Shown: positions 9,757 through 19,847, counted from the first letter of the stretch. The stretch is DNA of 64,000 nucleotides from Larkinella rosea (GCF_003858635.1 NZ_RQJO01000015.1:310001-374000); one strand, 5' to 3'. The notes: generated by a model not told the origin, from the sequence alone. Translations and numbers: made by a program.

Positions 9757-10899
9757 ATGACGATTTCCGTAACCGACTGGCTAAAAAACAACATCAAGGG
9801 CGACTACCACATCTGGGGAGTCGTGTTATTTTTTTCCATCATGAGTGTTGCCGTCGTTTACAGCGCGACGGGGACGATGGCGTACCAGAAGCTGCAGTCA
9901 ACCGAACACTACCTCTTCAAGCACGGTGCGCTGGTGGTGCTGGGGCTGGCCTGTATGTGGATCGCCCACCGGTTTAACTACATTTATTACGCCCGTCTGT
10001 CGCGATTCGGTATGTGGCTTTCGGTGCCGCTGCTGCTGTGGGCCTATTTCAAAGGGGTTAACCTGAACGACGCGTCGCGCTGGATTACGATTCCGTTGAT
10101 CAACCAGACCTTTCAGCCCTCGGATTTGGCCAAGCTGGCGCTGATTTCCAACCTGGCTGCCATGCTGGCCAAACGGCAACACATCAAAAAGGAACAATAC
10201 GATCCGAGTATTCTGGCCAACATGATCATCTGGATCGGGCTGATTTGTGCCTGTATCGTGCTGAGTAACGCATCGACGGCGGCTTTGCTGGCCGCAACCT
10301 GTTTTCTGCTGATGTTTATCGGACGGGTTCCGACCAAATACCTGGCCATCATGGTGGTCGTTTGCCTCATCATGGGCAGCGGGGCTTTGCTGGTGGGACA
10401 GCGGGCCAAAACCTCGATTAGCCGACTAAAAAATTACTGGGAAACCTTCCAGGGACGGCGACCGCCTGAATTTCAGGTGGAACAATCGTACATCGCGCTC
10501 GCCCATGGTGGCGTGTATGGGCAAGGGCCGGGCAACAGCCACCAGCGCAACTTCCTGCCCCACTCGTATTCCGACTTTATTTTTGCCATGATTGTCGAAG
10601 AATACGGACTGATTGGTGGAATTGTCGTCATTGCGGCTTATCTCTACCTGCTCTGGCGGGGCATGCGAGCCATTCGAAAAGCCAACCGGGCGTTTGGCGG
10701 GTTGCTATCGGCCGGTTTAACGTTCAGCATTGTTATTCAGGCCATGATCAATATGGCGGTTTCCGTCGGGTTGGTTCCCGTAACGGGGCAACCGCTGCCG
10801 TTGCTGAGCATGGGCGGAACGTCGCTGCTTTTCACCGGAACGGCCATCGGCATCATCATTAGTGTGAGTCGCGGAGAAGCCGACGAGAGTAAAATTTAA
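9757..10899 (+). CDS. ftsW: FtsW/RodA/SpoVE family peptidoglycan glycosyltransferase FtsW
   Basis: Multispan SEDS protein of 380 residues with about ten hydrophobic segments. SEDS proteins polymerise lipid II at the division septum together with a class B penicillin-binding protein. Family motifs include NDASRWITIP (about 108-117) with FQPSDLAKLALI following, and the C-terminal VPVTGQPLPLLSMGGTSLL (about 342-360). Placement in the dcw cluster between murD and murG supports FtsW rather than RodA. The next ATG (murG) is 15 nt after the stop. Confidence 0.95.
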   Translation: MTISVTDWLKNNIKGDYHIWGVVLFFSIMSVAVVYSATGTMAYQKLQSTEHYLFKHGALVVLGLACMWIAHRFNYIYYARLSRFGMWLSVPLLLWAYFKGVNLNDASRWITIPLINQTFQPSDLAKLALISNLAAMLAKRQHIKKEQYDPSILANMIIWIGLICACIVLSNASTAALLAATCFLLMFIGRVPTKYLAIMVVVCLIMGSGALLVGQRAKTSISRLKNYWETFQGRRPPEFQVEQSYIALAHGGVYGQGPGNSHQRNFLPHSYSDFIFAMIVEEYGLIGGIVVIAAYLYLLWRGMRAIRKANRAFGGLLSAGLTFSIVIQAMINMAVSVGLVPVTGQPLPLLSMGGTSLLFTGTAIGIIISVSRGEADESKI

Positions 10900-10914
10900 T
10901 TGGGAGTCAATCGT

Positions 10915-12012
10915 ATGCCAAGACGCATCATCATCAGTGGCGGTGGAACCGGCGGGCATATTTACCCGGCGATTGCGATTGCCAATGAGCTGAAAACCAT
11001 CGATCCAACCACCGAAATCCTCTTTGTTGGTGCGGAGGGAAAGATGGAAATGGAGAAAGTGCCGCGGGCGGGCTACCGAATTATCGGACTGCCGGTGGTG
11101 GGCATCAAACGGCAATTGACAATTGAAAACCTGGCTTTTCCGTTCAAACTGGGGCGGAGTTTTTTGCGGGCGCAGCAGGTTGTCCGCGAGTTTGCTCCGG
11201 ATGTAGCCGTAGGCGTGGGCGGTTACGCCAGCGGACCGGTTTTGCTGGCGGCTTCGCTGAAGGGCATTCCAACCCTGATTCAGGAACAGAATTCCTACGC
11301 TGGTTTAACGAATAAACTTCTGTCGCGCCGGGCCAGAACCATTTGCGTGGCCTATCCCGGCATGGAAGCGTTTTTTCCGGCTCAGAAAATCAAGCTGACC
11401 GGCAATCCCGTTCGGACGGACATTATGCAAGCCGGGGGCAAACGCGCGGAGGCACTGACCTTCTTTGGCCTGGACCCGAACCGCAAGACGTTGCTGATCA
11501 TCGGCGGTAGTCAGGGTGCGCGAACCATCAACGAAAGCATTGCGAAGGACCTTCCTTTGCTGATCGAATCCGGCCATCAGGTAGTCTGGCAAACCGGGCC
11601 GTTGTTCATCGACCGCGCCTGCAAAGCCATTGCCGACGCCGGAGCGGTTTCGGTTAAGGCGTTTGATTTTATCTACGAAATGGACCTGGCCTACGCAGCC
11701 GCCGATGTGGTGGTGTCGCGGGCGGGGGCGCTGTCGGTTTCGGAACTTTGTCTGGTCGAAAAACCGGCGATTCTGGTGCCGTTTCCGGCGGCTTCGGAAG
11801 ACCATCAGACCAAAAATGCGCTGAGTCTGGTTAACCGGCAGGCGGCTTTGCTGATCAATGATCGCGTGGCGTCTACCGATCTGGTTCCGGCGGCCCTGCG
11901 GCTGCTGGCCGATCCGGCGCAGCAACAAACCCTGAGTCAGCACATCCGCGAACTGGCCCGGCCCAAAGCCGCCCGTGAAATCGCGGAAGAAGTTTTAAAA
12001 TTGATAAAATAG
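10915..12012 (+). CDS. murG: UDP-N-acetylglucosamine--MurNAc-pentapeptide-lipid transferase MurG
   Basis: Membrane-associated GT-B glycosyltransferase that converts lipid I to lipid II, 365 residues. The N-terminal glycine-rich loop GGGTGGHIYPA (about 8-18) and the C-domain loop GGSQGARTIN are hallmark MurG motifs, as are VGVGGYASGP and the donor-binding region RAGALSVSEL. I chose the ATG at 10915 (MPRRIIISGG) over a TTG at 10900, because the family begins directly with this beta strand. Followed by a 130-nt spacer filled by an ATGGTT-word inverted repeat. Confidence 0.96.
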   Translation: MPRRIIISGGGTGGHIYPAIAIANELKTIDPTTEILFVGAEGKMEMEKVPRAGYRIIGLPVVGIKRQLTIENLAFPFKLGRSFLRAQQVVREFAPDVAVGVGGYASGPVLLAASLKGIPTLIQEQNSYAGLTNKLLSRRARTICVAYPGMEAFFPAQKIKLTGNPVRTDIMQAGGKRAEALTFFGLDPNRKTLLIIGGSQGARTINESIAKDLPLLIESGHQVVWQTGPLFIDRACKAIADAGAVSVKAFDFIYEMDLAYAAADVVVSRAGALSVSELCLVEKPAILVPFPAASEDHQTKNALSLVNRQAALLINDRVASTDLVPAALRLLADPAQQQTLSQHIRELARPKAAREIAEEVLKLIK

Positions 12013-12127
12013 ATGGTTAAATGGTTCTGATGGTTTGAATGCTTCGAAAGGTTAAAACGATTCGGGCGGTTTTTTAAGCCCCTTAACCATTTTTAACCAT
12101 CAAAACCTTTGACCATTCAAACCATCC
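12012..12127. repeat. Intergenic word-repeat hairpin between murG and murC
   Basis: Arm 1 (12012-12057) repeats ATGGTT-like words and arm 2 (12080-12127) carries AACCAT-like complements. GATGGTTTGAATG (12029-12041) is an exact reverse complement of 12114-12126, AAAGGTT (12047-12053) of 12104-12110, and the outer part of arm 1 also pairs with the inner part of arm 2. The words are unlike those of the murD-ftsW spacer although the architecture is the same. Confidence 0.75.
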
Positions 12128-12142
12128 AGTCATAATTTAAAA

Positions 12143-13525
12143 ATGAATAACATCCGGTACGTTTATTTTCTGGGGATTGGCGGTATTGGTATGAGCGCAC
12201 TGGCGCGCTGGTTTCTGGTAAACGGATACGAAGTGGCGGGTTACGACAAAACGTCCACGGCTCTGACTGACGCCCTGCAGCAGGAAGGCATGGTGATCCA
12301 TTTTGAGGAAGATGTCGAGCAGATTCCGGCGCATTTTCGGGAAAACCGGGACGAGACGCTGGTGATCTATACGCCCGCCGTACCCAAAAACCACCAGGAA
12401 TACGTCTACCTGACCGAGCACGGTTTTACGTTGCAGAAGCGGTCGCAGGTGCTGGGTTTTCTGGCGGGCCGGATGACAACCGTCGCCATTGCCGGTACCC
12501 ACGGAAAAACCACGACCTCGTCGATGGTGGCGCACATCCTGAAAGACTCCGGCATGAACTGCGCGGCTTTTCTGGGTGGGATTACCCAAAACTACGGCAC
12601 CAACTTCCTGCTGAATGAACCGACCGACGACCTGTCGAAAGTGATTTGTGTCGTGGAAGCCGATGAGTTCGACCGCTCGTTTCTGACGTTGTTTCCGCAG
12701 GTCGCCATCGTCACTTCGACCGACGCCGATCACCTCGATATCTACGGCGATCACACGGCGGTTCTGGATTCGTTCAGCGCGTTTGTCGGACAGATCAAAA
12801 CCGGTGGCACTTTATTTATGAGACGGGGCCTCGCGCTGGCGGATCGTACACCGGCTACCGTTTACGATTATTCGCTGGACAAAGGCGCTTACCACAGCCG
12901 GAATCTACGGATCGAAAACGCCTGTTTCGTTTTCGATATCGTTTATCCTGAGGGAATTATCGGGAACGTGGCCTTGCAGATGCCCGGTTTTCACAACGTT
13001 GAAAATGCGGTAGCTGCGGCTGCGGCTGCGCTTCAGGTGGGCGTAAAACCGGAAGCAATCCGGCTGGCGCTCGGAAATTATAAGGGAGTAAAACGTCGGT
13101 TCGAATACATACTCAAATCAAAAAATGTTATATTTATCGACGATTACGCTCATCATCCCGCTGAAGTTTTTGCCTTTTTGTCATCGCTAAAAGCATTGTA
13201 TCCGGAACGGAAGGTAACGGCCATTTTTCAACCGCACCTCTTCAGCCGGACGCGTGACTTCGCCGATGAATTCGCCAAAAGCCTTTCGCTCGCGGATCGG
13301 GTTATTTTGCTCGACATTTACCCGGCGCGTGAATTACCGATCGAAGGGGTAACGGCTGATCTGATTTTTAAATCGATTCAGTCCGAAACCAAAATTCAAT
13401 GTTCCAAAGCTGAGCTAGCCGACATTTTGCGAAACGACCCGCCGGAATTGGTCGCAACTATCGGTGCAGGAGACATTGACCAGATGATTCCGGTACTAAA
13501 AAACATATTTCAGACCAATCAATAA
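12143..13525 (+). CDS. murC: UDP-N-acetylmuramate--L-alanine ligase MurC
   Basis: Cytoplasmic ATP-dependent ligase of 460 residues that adds L-alanine to UDP-MurNAc, the first step of the stem peptide. The N-terminal motif FLGIGGIGMSALA (about 9-21), the P-loop GTHGKTTTSSM (about 118-128), the MurC-type EADEFDRSFL, and DDYAHHPAEV near residue 333 are all visible. Ends 32 nt before ftsQ. Length and motifs give no sign of damage. Confidence 0.97.
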   Translation: MNNIRYVYFLGIGGIGMSALARWFLVNGYEVAGYDKTSTALTDALQQEGMVIHFEEDVEQIPAHFRENRDETLVIYTPAVPKNHQEYVYLTEHGFTLQKRSQVLGFLAGRMTTVAIAGTHGKTTTSSMVAHILKDSGMNCAAFLGGITQNYGTNFLLNEPTDDLSKVICVVEADEFDRSFLTLFPQVAIVTSTDADHLDIYGDHTAVLDSFSAFVGQIKTGGTLFMRRGLALADRTPATVYDYSLDKGAYHSRNLRIENACFVFDIVYPEGIIGNVALQMPGFHNVENAVAAAAAALQVGVKPEAIRLALGNYKGVKRRFEYILKSKNVIFIDDYAHHPAEVFAFLSSLKALYPERKVTAIFQPHLFSRTRDFADEFAKSLSLADRVILLDIYPARELPIEGVTADLIFKSIQSETKIQCSKAELADILRNDPPELVATIGAGDIDQMIPVLKNIFQTNQ

Positions 13526-13557
13526 AAATTCGCACCTTTTAAACTTAATAAAGACGA

Positions 13558-14334
13558 ATGTTTTCTATTTTTCCCTTAAATAGAACCTTCATTCTGACCG
13601 TCGTCGGTTTAGCGGTTTTGGTGGGGCTGATTGCCTTCACAGAACACAAGCAAAACCACCGGAAGTGTGAAGGCATCGACATTCGGATGGACGAAGTGGA
13701 CGGGCACCGGTTTCTGAACCGGAACGACGTACTCCGAACGCTGACCAATGACGGAGCGGATCCACTCGTGGACGACGATTACGCCACCATGGATTTGAAG
13801 CGTTTGGAAAACCGCCTGAAACAGAATGGCCTGATCAAAAGTTGTCAGTTGTATCGGGATCTGAAAGGTATTCTGATCGCGGATATCAAGCAACAACGCC
13901 CGTTGGCCCGGCTGGTTCCGGACGGAACGGAGGACAAATCGGCGTTTGCCGGGTATTATTTGACGGAGGAAGGCCAGTGGTTTCCGCTTTCAATGAATTA
14001 TACGGCGCGGGTTGTGTTAATCTCCGGCCCCTATTTCAGTGAACGAAAATCGCTGACGACGGAGAAAAACCAGCCGTTGCTCACGTTGCTGAAGCAGATT
14101 GAGGCCGATCCGTTCTGGAAAGCACAGGTTGCGCAGGTAATGGTTGACAAAAACCGGGAGGTTACGCTGATTCCACAGGTGGGTGATTGTCTGATAGAGA
14201 TTGGACAACCCGTTGATTTGGAGCCGAAGTTGGAAAAGATTAAATTATTTTACAAACATATCTTACCTTTAAAAAAGGGAGATGGATACCGGAGGGTAAG
14301 TGTGCAGTACCGTAACCAGATTGTGTGCGAATGA
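13558..14334 (+). CDS. ftsQ: Cell division protein FtsQ
   Basis: Bitopic inner-membrane division protein of 258 residues: one N-terminal transmembrane segment (about 9-26, FILTVVGLAVLVGLIAF) and a periplasmic POTRA/FtsQ domain (LNRNDVLRTL, LENRLKQNGLIKSC). FtsQ sequences diverge strongly, so the identity rests on topology, the POTRA-like pattern and position between murC and ftsA. The stop overlaps the ftsA ATG in an ATGA, indicating translational coupling. Confidence 0.88.
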   Translation: MFSIFPLNRTFILTVVGLAVLVGLIAFTEHKQNHRKCEGIDIRMDEVDGHRFLNRNDVLRTLTNDGADPLVDDDYATMDLKRLENRLKQNGLIKSCQLYRDLKGILIADIKQQRPLARLVPDGTEDKSAFAGYYLTEEGQWFPLSMNYTARVVLISGPYFSERKSLTTEKNQPLLTLLKQIEADPFWKAQVAQVMVDKNREVTLIPQVGDCLIEIGQPVDLEPKLEKIKLFYKHILPLKKGDGYRRVSVQYRNQIVCE

Positions 14335-15740
14335 TACCTAAGCAGGAAGAAATTATAGTTGGATTGGACATTGGCAGCACCAAAGTGTGCGCCGTGGCCG
14401 GTCGCCTTGTCCGCAGTAACGATCACGCTCGTCTGGATGTTCTGGGCGTGGGGAAAGCCGTTTCAAAAGGAGTTACCAAAGGTTCCGTTGTCAATATTGG
14501 CCAAACTGTTGAAGCCATTAACCGGGCCGTTGAAGAAGCCGCCGGACAGGCTAACATTGACATTCACGTGGTCAACGTTAGTTTTTCCGGTCAGAATGTG
14601 ATGGCTCGCCGGCAACACGGCAGCATTACGCGCACCTCTCCCGGCGATGAAGTCGTTGCCGACGACATCGACCACCTGGTGAACGATATGTACCGGTCGG
14701 TACTCCCCGCCGGGGCCGAAATCGTTCATGTCCTGCCGATGGATTTTACGGTCGACAGTGAATCAAACATCGATTATCCCGTCGGGCGGATTGGCGTGAA
14801 GCTGGAGGCTGACTTTCAGGTTATTACCGCCCAAACCAGTTCGGCGTCCTACACCCGGAAATGTATTCAGCGAGCCCGGGCGGTTTCGCTTCAGAAAGAA
14901 CCGCTGGAAAACGACAAGTTCCTGCTGGCGCCCCTCGCGTCGGCTTTAGCCGTTTTAACCGAGGAAGAAAAACACGCCGGTGTGGCGCTGGTCGATATTG
15001 GTGGCGGTACCACTGAAATTGCGATTTACCACAAAAACGTACTCCGGCACGTTGCGGTTATCCCATACGCCGGAAATAGCCTAACGTCCGATCTGGAAGT
15101 GGGTTGCCGGGTGTTACCGACGCAGGCCGAGCTTCTGAAAACGAAGTTTGGCAGTGCCGATCCGACCGATTTCCGGCTGAACGAAGTGGTTGCGGTACCA
15201 AATCTGAGCGGTCGGCCACCGAAGGATATCCTGCTGAAAAACGTGGCGCTCGTCATCGAAGCCCGTCTGAAAGAGATTGCGGCCATGGTTCAGGCCGAAA
15301 TTATTCGTTCCGGCTACCGGGAAAAACTGGTGGGCGGAGTGGTGCTGACGGGCGGAACGGCTTCTATTTCAGGCATCGAACGGATTTTTGAACGTGTGAC
15401 CGGTTTGGATGTTCGGATCGGTTTTCCGGATCAACTGGAGCATAACGTGAAGGCCGACCTGGTGAGCGACCCGGCTTTTGCGACGGCGGTTGGGTTGGTG
15501 TGGGCCGGTTTCAAGCGGCTGGACGATCGGATTCCGCTGCAACACGCCCCGCTTCATCTGGTCGGCGGAAACGGCGCAAGTGGCTATGGTCACGGCACCG
15601 GGAATGGAAACGGCACCAGCGGAAGCAAAGAACCGGAAAAAAAGAAAGAAAAAGGGGGCGGAATCATGACCTGGCTCCAGAAGTTTCTGAACGACGACAT
15701 CGGGAAAGAACTGGGTCCCGATGACCGGTACAATCAGTAA
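14331..15740 (+). CDS. ftsA: Cell division protein FtsA
   Basis: Actin-like ATPase of 469 residues that tethers FtsZ to the membrane. Motifs: phosphate 1 GLDIGSTKVCAVAG (near residue 12), SHS2-domain region, phosphate 2 VALVDIGGGTTEIAIY (about 220-235), and the adenosine motif GGVVLTGGTASI. A low-complexity Gly/Asn/Ser linker (GYGHGTGNGNGTSG) and a charged Lys/Glu stretch precede a C-terminal amphipathic segment (IMTWLQKFLND), the likely membrane anchor. The ATG at 14331 overlaps the ftsQ stop; an in-frame GTG at 14325 is less likely. A possible -7 element TAATTTTG (15746-15753) after the stop could give ftsZ its own promoter. Confidence 0.96.
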   Translation: MIPKQEEIIVGLDIGSTKVCAVAGRLVRSNDHARLDVLGVGKAVSKGVTKGSVVNIGQTVEAINRAVEEAAGQANIDIHVVNVSFSGQNVMARRQHGSITRTSPGDEVVADDIDHLVNDMYRSVLPAGAEIVHVLPMDFTVDSESNIDYPVGRIGVKLEADFQVITAQTSSASYTRKCIQRARAVSLQKEPLENDKFLLAPLASALAVLTEEEKHAGVALVDIGGGTTEIAIYHKNVLRHVAVIPYAGNSLTSDLEVGCRVLPTQAELLKTKFGSADPTDFRLNEVVAVPNLSGRPPKDILLKNVALVIEARLKEIAAMVQAEIIRSGYREKLVGGVVLTGGTASISGIERIFERVTGLDVRIGFPDQLEHNVKADLVSDPAFATAVGLVWAGFKRLDDRIPLQHAPLHLVGGNGASGYGHGTGNGNGTSGSKEPEKKKEKGGGIMTWLQKFLNDDIGKELGPDDRYNQ

Positions 15741-15825
15741 GTACTTAATTTTGACGGCACAACGCATTGGCAATCCGGCGTTCCCAACCATATAGTTAAC
15801 AATCGCGCACCAAACATTAGCAGGT

Positions 15826-17250
15826 ATGCCAGAGGCATTGGAGTACGGCATGAGGTTTGAATTCCCCGACGAGGAAGATGACCCAATCATTAAAGTAATA
15901 GGCGTCGGCGGGGGCGGAAGCAATGCCGTCAACCACATGTTTAGAATGGGTGTGAAAGACGTGGATTTCATCGTCTGTAACACCGATCGTCAGTCGTTGA
16001 CCAACAGTCCGGTAAAGACTAAAATTCAACTGGGTGCGCTTTTGACTTCCGGACTGGGCGCCGGAACAAATCCGGAGGTAGGTCGTCAGGCTGCTCTGGA
16101 AAATACGGAGGATATCCGGCAATTACTCGGCGAACCCACCAAGATGGTTTTCATCACGGCGGGGATGGGGGGCGGAACCGGTACCGGAGCCGCACCCGTT
16201 ATTGCGCAGATTGCCCGGGAAATGGGGCTGCTCACGATTGCCGTCGTAACAGCGCCGTTCGACTTCGAAGGCATCGAGAAGCTGGATCAGGCCATGCGCG
16301 GTATCGACGAGCTGAAGGAGTACTGCGATACGGTTCTGGTTATTCTGAACGATAAACTGGCGGAGATTTTCGAGGATTTTCCGATGGATCAGGCGTTTGC
16401 CAAAGCAGATGACGTCTTGGCGAATGCCGTGAAAAGTATCGCGGAAATCATTACTGTCCAGGGCGAAATCAACGTCGATTTCATGGACGTAAAGCGGGTG
16501 CTCGAAGGTGCCGGTCAGGCCGTTATGGGCTCGGCCGATTCCGAAGGCGAAACCCGCGCGTTGACTGCCATTACGGATGCGCTCAACTCGCCGTTGCTCA
16601 ATGACCGCGATATTCGGGGTGCGAAACGGATTCTGCTCACGATGGCGTCGGGACCTGAAGCCCGTACCACCATGAAAGAATTGCAGATTATTACCGGTTA
16701 CATTAAGGAAAAAATCGGGAAGGATAAGCAGGCTCACCTGTTCAAATACGGTACGATCAAGGATAAGAGTCTCGGTAAAAACCTGCGTGTAACGGTAATT
16801 GCCGCCGGTTTTGATTTGCCGACCGACCGACCGGATTTTCCGCCGACGAACTGGAAACAGCCCGAACCGGAATTGAAAAAAGATGAACTACCGGAGGATG
16901 AACTGCCCGATGACGGAGAAGAGGATAAGGAACTGGTCACGGAAGGCCAGCCACAGGGTGCGGATACGCTGACGCGCGGCAGCGGAAACGGTGCCGAAAT
17001 TAGCGGTGGCCCGATTGCTGATCCGCCAACCCGCACCAATGGTACGAAACTCGAAGATATTCTGGTGGATGAAAAACGCGAAGATGATTTGCTGCAAATC
17101 CAGAAAATGATCGAAGGGTTTTCTCAGAGCCGTTATACGGAGCGGGAGCGCGAACTGGAAACACCGGCTTTTACGCGCCAGAAAGTGGTTCTTTACGAAA
17201 TACCGCTGCTGGATGAGCGGGATATTATTCGAACCCGCTTAAATGATTGA
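15826..17250 (+). CDS. ftsZ: Cell division protein FtsZ
   Basis: Tubulin-like GTPase of 474 residues that forms the Z-ring. The signature GGGTGTG is at 115-121, the nucleotide-binding [15 protein letters not shown] at about 24-38, and the T7-loop region [20 protein letters not shown] follows further on. The globular domain ends at about residue 330 and is followed by an acidic, Pro/Glu/Asp-rich linker and a conserved C-terminal segment ([16 protein letters not shown]) that would bind FtsA. The linker is long, as in other Bacteroidota. Starting at 15850 ([10 protein letters not shown]) is possible. Last gene of the cluster. Confidence 0.97.
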   Translation: MPEALEYGMRFEFPDEEDDPIIKVIGVGGGGSNAVNHMFRMGVKDVDFIVCNTDRQSLTNSPVKTKIQLGALLTSGLGAGTNPEVGRQAALENTEDIRQLLGEPTKMVFITAGMGGGTGTGAAPVIAQIAREMGLLTIAVVTAPFDFEGIEKLDQAMRGIDELKEYCDTVLVILNDKLAEIFEDFPMDQAFAKADDVLANAVKSIAEIITVQGEINVDFMDVKRVLEGAGQAVMGSADSEGETRALTAITDALNSPLLNDRDIRGAKRILLTMASGPEARTTMKELQIITGYIKEKIGKDKQAHLFKYGTIKDKSLGKNLRVTVIAAGFDLPTDRPDFPPTNWKQPEPELKKDELPEDELPDDGEEDKELVTEGQPQGADTLTRGSGNGAEISGGPIADPPTRTNGTKLEDILVDEKREDDLLQIQKMIEGFSQSRYTERERELETPAFTRQKVVLYEIPLLDERDIIRTRLND

Positions 17251-17324
17251 GCGGTTTAGCGAGTTCGTGATTGAGTGAGAACCCGGTTTTTGAACCTTCA
17301 CTCAATCACGAACCCGCTCAATCA
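17244..17324. repeat. Word-repeat hairpin overlapping the ftsZ stop codon
   Basis: GTTCGTGATTGAGTGA (17263-17278) is the exact reverse complement of 17298-17313, and TGATTGAGCG (17244-17253) of 17315-17324. The arms contain repeated TGATTGAG words and the ftsZ stop codon (17248-17250) lies inside arm 1. It separates the convergent ftsZ and FMN-reductase genes. There is no clear T-run. Confidence 0.8.
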
Positions 17325-17333
17325 CTCAATAAA

Positions 17334-17894
17334 TTAAAAGTCGATCAACTGCTGGGCCTGTTGCTGCAAGAGCAGGTTATACAGGTCGTTGTGCAATACG
17401 CCTTCTTTCCAGTAATTCCGAATCTGCGCCAGCTTCACCCGCAACGCCAGCGTATTGGTCCCGAGATAACTAAAAATATCATTTAAGTGGCTGAGCGCCA
17501 ATGCACCGCCCTGGTGATTGGCTGAGAGACCAACCAGCGCCACTTTTTTGTTTGACAACCCGCTCGGGTAGCTCATGCCGTCGATAAACGCCTTCAAAAC
17601 GCCGGGATAGGAGTTGTTGTATTCCGGGACGATAAACACCATCTTCTTCGCCTGCTCGACCACTTCCTTATACCGGTTGAATTCGGGGTTTTTTCCCGTA
17701 TTTTCGTACAGGGCCGTGGTCATAAAATCGGGAGGCAAACCGCTTAAATCAAGAATATCACTCTGCTTACCAAGCCGTTGCAGGATGTTGTAGTAATAAT
17801 CCGCAATATGGCGCGACATGGAGCCTTTCCGGTTGGTGCCGACAATGATAATAATTGGATTTTCGCTTACCGGATCGGTAGGATTTGCATTCAT
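17334..17894 (-). CDS. NADPH-dependent FMN reductase family protein
   Basis: Flavodoxin-like NAD(P)H:FMN or quinone reductase of 186 residues. The FMN phosphate-binding loop is VGTNRKGSMSRHIA (about 18-31) and the flavin-contact motif is PEYNNSYPGVLKAFID (about 90-105). Members reduce flavins, quinones, azo dyes or chromate; substrate not deducible. Start chosen at 17894 (MNANPTDPVSE); an ATG at 17924 would add ten residues. Single gene, convergent with ftsZ. Confidence 0.88.
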   Translation of the reverse strand: MNANPTDPVSENPIIIIVGTNRKGSMSRHIADYYYNILQRLGKQSDILDLSGLPPDFMTTALYENTGKNPEFNRYKEVVEQAKKMVFIVPEYNNSYPGVLKAFIDGMSYPSGLSNKKVALVGLSANHQGGALALSHLNDIFSYLGTNTLALRVKLAQIRNYWKEGVLHNDLYNLLLQQQAQQLIDF

Positions 17895-17971
17895 ACCCTT
17901 ATTTTCGTTCGACCGAAGATACACACGGTTGCAGCAATAACAACTCCTTCTTCTTTTAGTTCAGGAAACCA

Positions 17972-18670
17972 ATGACGCATCAGGACGTTAAAAATAAGCT
18001 TATCGCTTTGGGTGATCCCGAAAAAGCCGTCTTTTTCAAACGTTTTTTCAAAACCGGGCCGGGGCAATACGGCGAGGGTGACGAATTTCTGGGGTTATCG
18101 GTGCCGCAGCAACGCATCGTTGCCCGGAAATACCACTTGTTATCGCCCAGCGAAACCGAAAAGCTTCTGCACGAACCATTCCACGAATGCCGCCTGACGG
18201 CCCTGATCATCTGGACCAACCAGGCCAAACGGCCGGGTGAAGAAAACCGCAGGCTCATTTTTGATTATTACCTGCGAAATAAGACGTACGTTAACAATTG
18301 GGATCTGGTGGATACGAGTTGCCCGGGAATCGTCGGTAATTATTTGCTTACCAAAGACCGCAGCATTCTTTACGAACTCGCGCAGGAGAACCACCTGTGG
18401 TCGCAGCGGATCGCGATGGTGTCGACGCTGGCTTTTATTCGCAAAAATCAATTTCAGGACACTTTTCAGATCGCAGAACTGTTGCTGAATCACCGGCACG
18501 ATCTGATTCATAAAGCGGTTGGCTGGATGTTGCGGGAAGTGGGAAAGAAAAATCCGGACGCGCTCGAAGAGTTTCTGCACGACCATGCGGGACGGTTGCC
18601 CAGGACGGCCTTGCGGTATGCGATCGAGCGGTTTGAACCCGCTCGGCGAAAGTACTACCTCGATCTATGA
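17972..18670 (+). CDS. DNA alkylation repair protein (AlkD-like HEAT-repeat glycosylase)
   Basis: Protein of 232 residues with the all-helical AlkD/AlkC HEAT-like fold. The family signature NNWDLVDTS is at about 110-118, supplying the catalytic-type Trp and Asp. AlkD enzymes excise bulky or cationic alkylpurines without base flipping. Start at 17972 (MTHQDVKNKL). Divergent from the FMN reductase gene across 77 nt. Confidence 0.9.
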   Translation: MTHQDVKNKLIALGDPEKAVFFKRFFKTGPGQYGEGDEFLGLSVPQQRIVARKYHLLSPSETEKLLHEPFHECRLTALIIWTNQAKRPGEENRRLIFDYYLRNKTYVNNWDLVDTSCPGIVGNYLLTKDRSILYELAQENHLWSQRIAMVSTLAFIRKNQFQDTFQIAELLLNHRHDLIHKAVGWMLREVGKKNPDALEEFLHDHAGRLPRTALRYAIERFEPARRKYYLDL

Positions 18671-18691
18671 CCACGCCTGCTGTTTTCTTAC

Positions 18692-18699
18692 TATCTTTG
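18692..18699 (+). promoter_or_regulatory. Possible -7 promoter element of the accD operon
   Basis: TATCTTTG matches TAnnTTTG and lies 59 nt upstream of the accD ATG, just after the AlkD-like stop. No clear -33 TTG at the usual distance. Confidence 0.4.
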
Positions 18700-18758
18700 C
18701 CCCCTGCTTTCCAAAGCAAACGATTGATTGCGAACTGTTAACTGGAGACTGACACCCT

Positions 18759-19601
18759 ATGTCGTGGTTTATCCGTAAAGAAAAAGGTATCAATACGCCA
18801 ACCGAAGAGAAGCGCGAAGCGCCGGACGGCTTGTGGTACCAATGCCCGAACTGCAAGAAAATAATGCATACGCGGGAACACAAACTCAACGCGTATACCT
18901 GCGTACACTGCAACTACCACGAACGCATTGGTTCGGATGCCTATTTCTCCATCCTGTTCGACGACGGTGTGTTTACCGAACTGGACGCCAATATGACTTC
19001 CGGTGATCCACTGAAATTTGTCGATACCAAACCGTATCCGGAACGCGTGAAAGCGACCATTTCGAAAACACATCTCAAAGATGCGGTTCGGTCGGCCTAC
19101 GGAAAGATCAACGAACTGGATATCACGATTGCCTGTATGGATTTCAACTTCATCGGCGGTTCGATGGGATCGGTTGTGGGGGAAAAAATTGCGCGGGCCA
19201 TCGATCATTCGATCCAAACCCGGACGCCGTTTCTGATGATCTCGAAGTCGGGCGGAGCGCGGATGATGGAAGCCGGTTATTCGCTGATGCAAATGGCCAA
19301 AACCTCCGCCAAACTGGCGCTGTTATCGAAAGAGAAAATCCCGTACGTTTCGTTGCTAACCGATCCGACCACCGGCGGTGTCACGGCTTCGTTCGCCATG
19401 CTGGGTGATTTCAACATCGCCGAACCGGGTACGCTGATCGGTTTTGCCGGCCCGCGGGTCATTCGCGAAACCATCGGAAAAAACCTGCCCGAAGGTTTTC
19501 AAAGTGCCGAATTCGTGCTCGAACACGGTTTTCTGGATTTCATCGTCGATCGGAAAGATCTGAAAGAAAAGCTGACGGGGCTGTTTAAATTGTTGCAGTA
19601 G
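18759..19601 (+). CDS. accD: Acetyl-CoA carboxylase carboxyltransferase subunit beta
   Basis: Beta subunit of the carboxyltransferase that moves CO2 from biotin to acetyl-CoA, giving malonyl-CoA. It has 280 residues, with the N-terminal zinc ribbon (Cys29, Cys32, Cys48, Cys51) and the crotonase-like core ([34 protein letters not shown]). The gene is separate from accB and accC (32-34 kb); accA is not in the window. It is followed after only 8 nt by a DUF4160 gene. Confidence 0.96.
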   Translation: MSWFIRKEKGINTPTEEKREAPDGLWYQCPNCKKIMHTREHKLNAYTCVHCNYHERIGSDAYFSILFDDGVFTELDANMTSGDPLKFVDTKPYPERVKATISKTHLKDAVRSAYGKINELDITIACMDFNFIGGSMGSVVGEKIARAIDHSIQTRTPFLMISKSGGARMMEAGYSLMQMAKTSAKLALLSKEKIPYVSLLTDPTTGGVTASFAMLGDFNIAEPGTLIGFAGPRVIRETIGKNLPEGFQSAEFVLEHGFLDFIVDRKDLKEKLTGLFKLLQ

Positions 19602-19609
19602 CCCTCCCA

Positions 19610-19840
19610 ATGCCCACTATCTGGATACAGGATGGTTTTCGGTTTTTCTTCTTTAGCAATGAGCACGAGCCTTTACACGTTCATGTGGAAAAGGGCGACT
19701 CGGCGGCAAAGTTCAATTTGATTCCGGTTTCTCTCGTAAAGAATGAAGGAATGAAAAATAAGGATTTGAGAAGAGCCGAAACAATCATTGTTGAGAACCA
19801 GCAGGAGTTTATTGCTAAATGGAGAAGCTACTTTAATTGA
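19610..19840 (+). CDS. DUF4160 domain-containing protein
   Basis: Small protein of 76 residues. The N-terminal pattern MPTIWIQDGFRFFFFSNEH with EPLHVHV following fits DUF4160 (a short beta-rich domain with a conserved His pair). Function not established. DUF4160 genes commonly sit next to DUF2442 genes, as here, and the pair has features that suggest a toxin-antitoxin-like module, but that is inference. It starts 8 nt after accD and ends 7 nt before the DUF2442 ATG. Confidence 0.8.
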   Translation: MPTIWIQDGFRFFFFSNEHEPLHVHVEKGDSAAKFNLIPVSLVKNEGMKNKDLRRAETIIVENQQEFIAKWRSYFN

Positions 19841-19847
19841 AGCAATC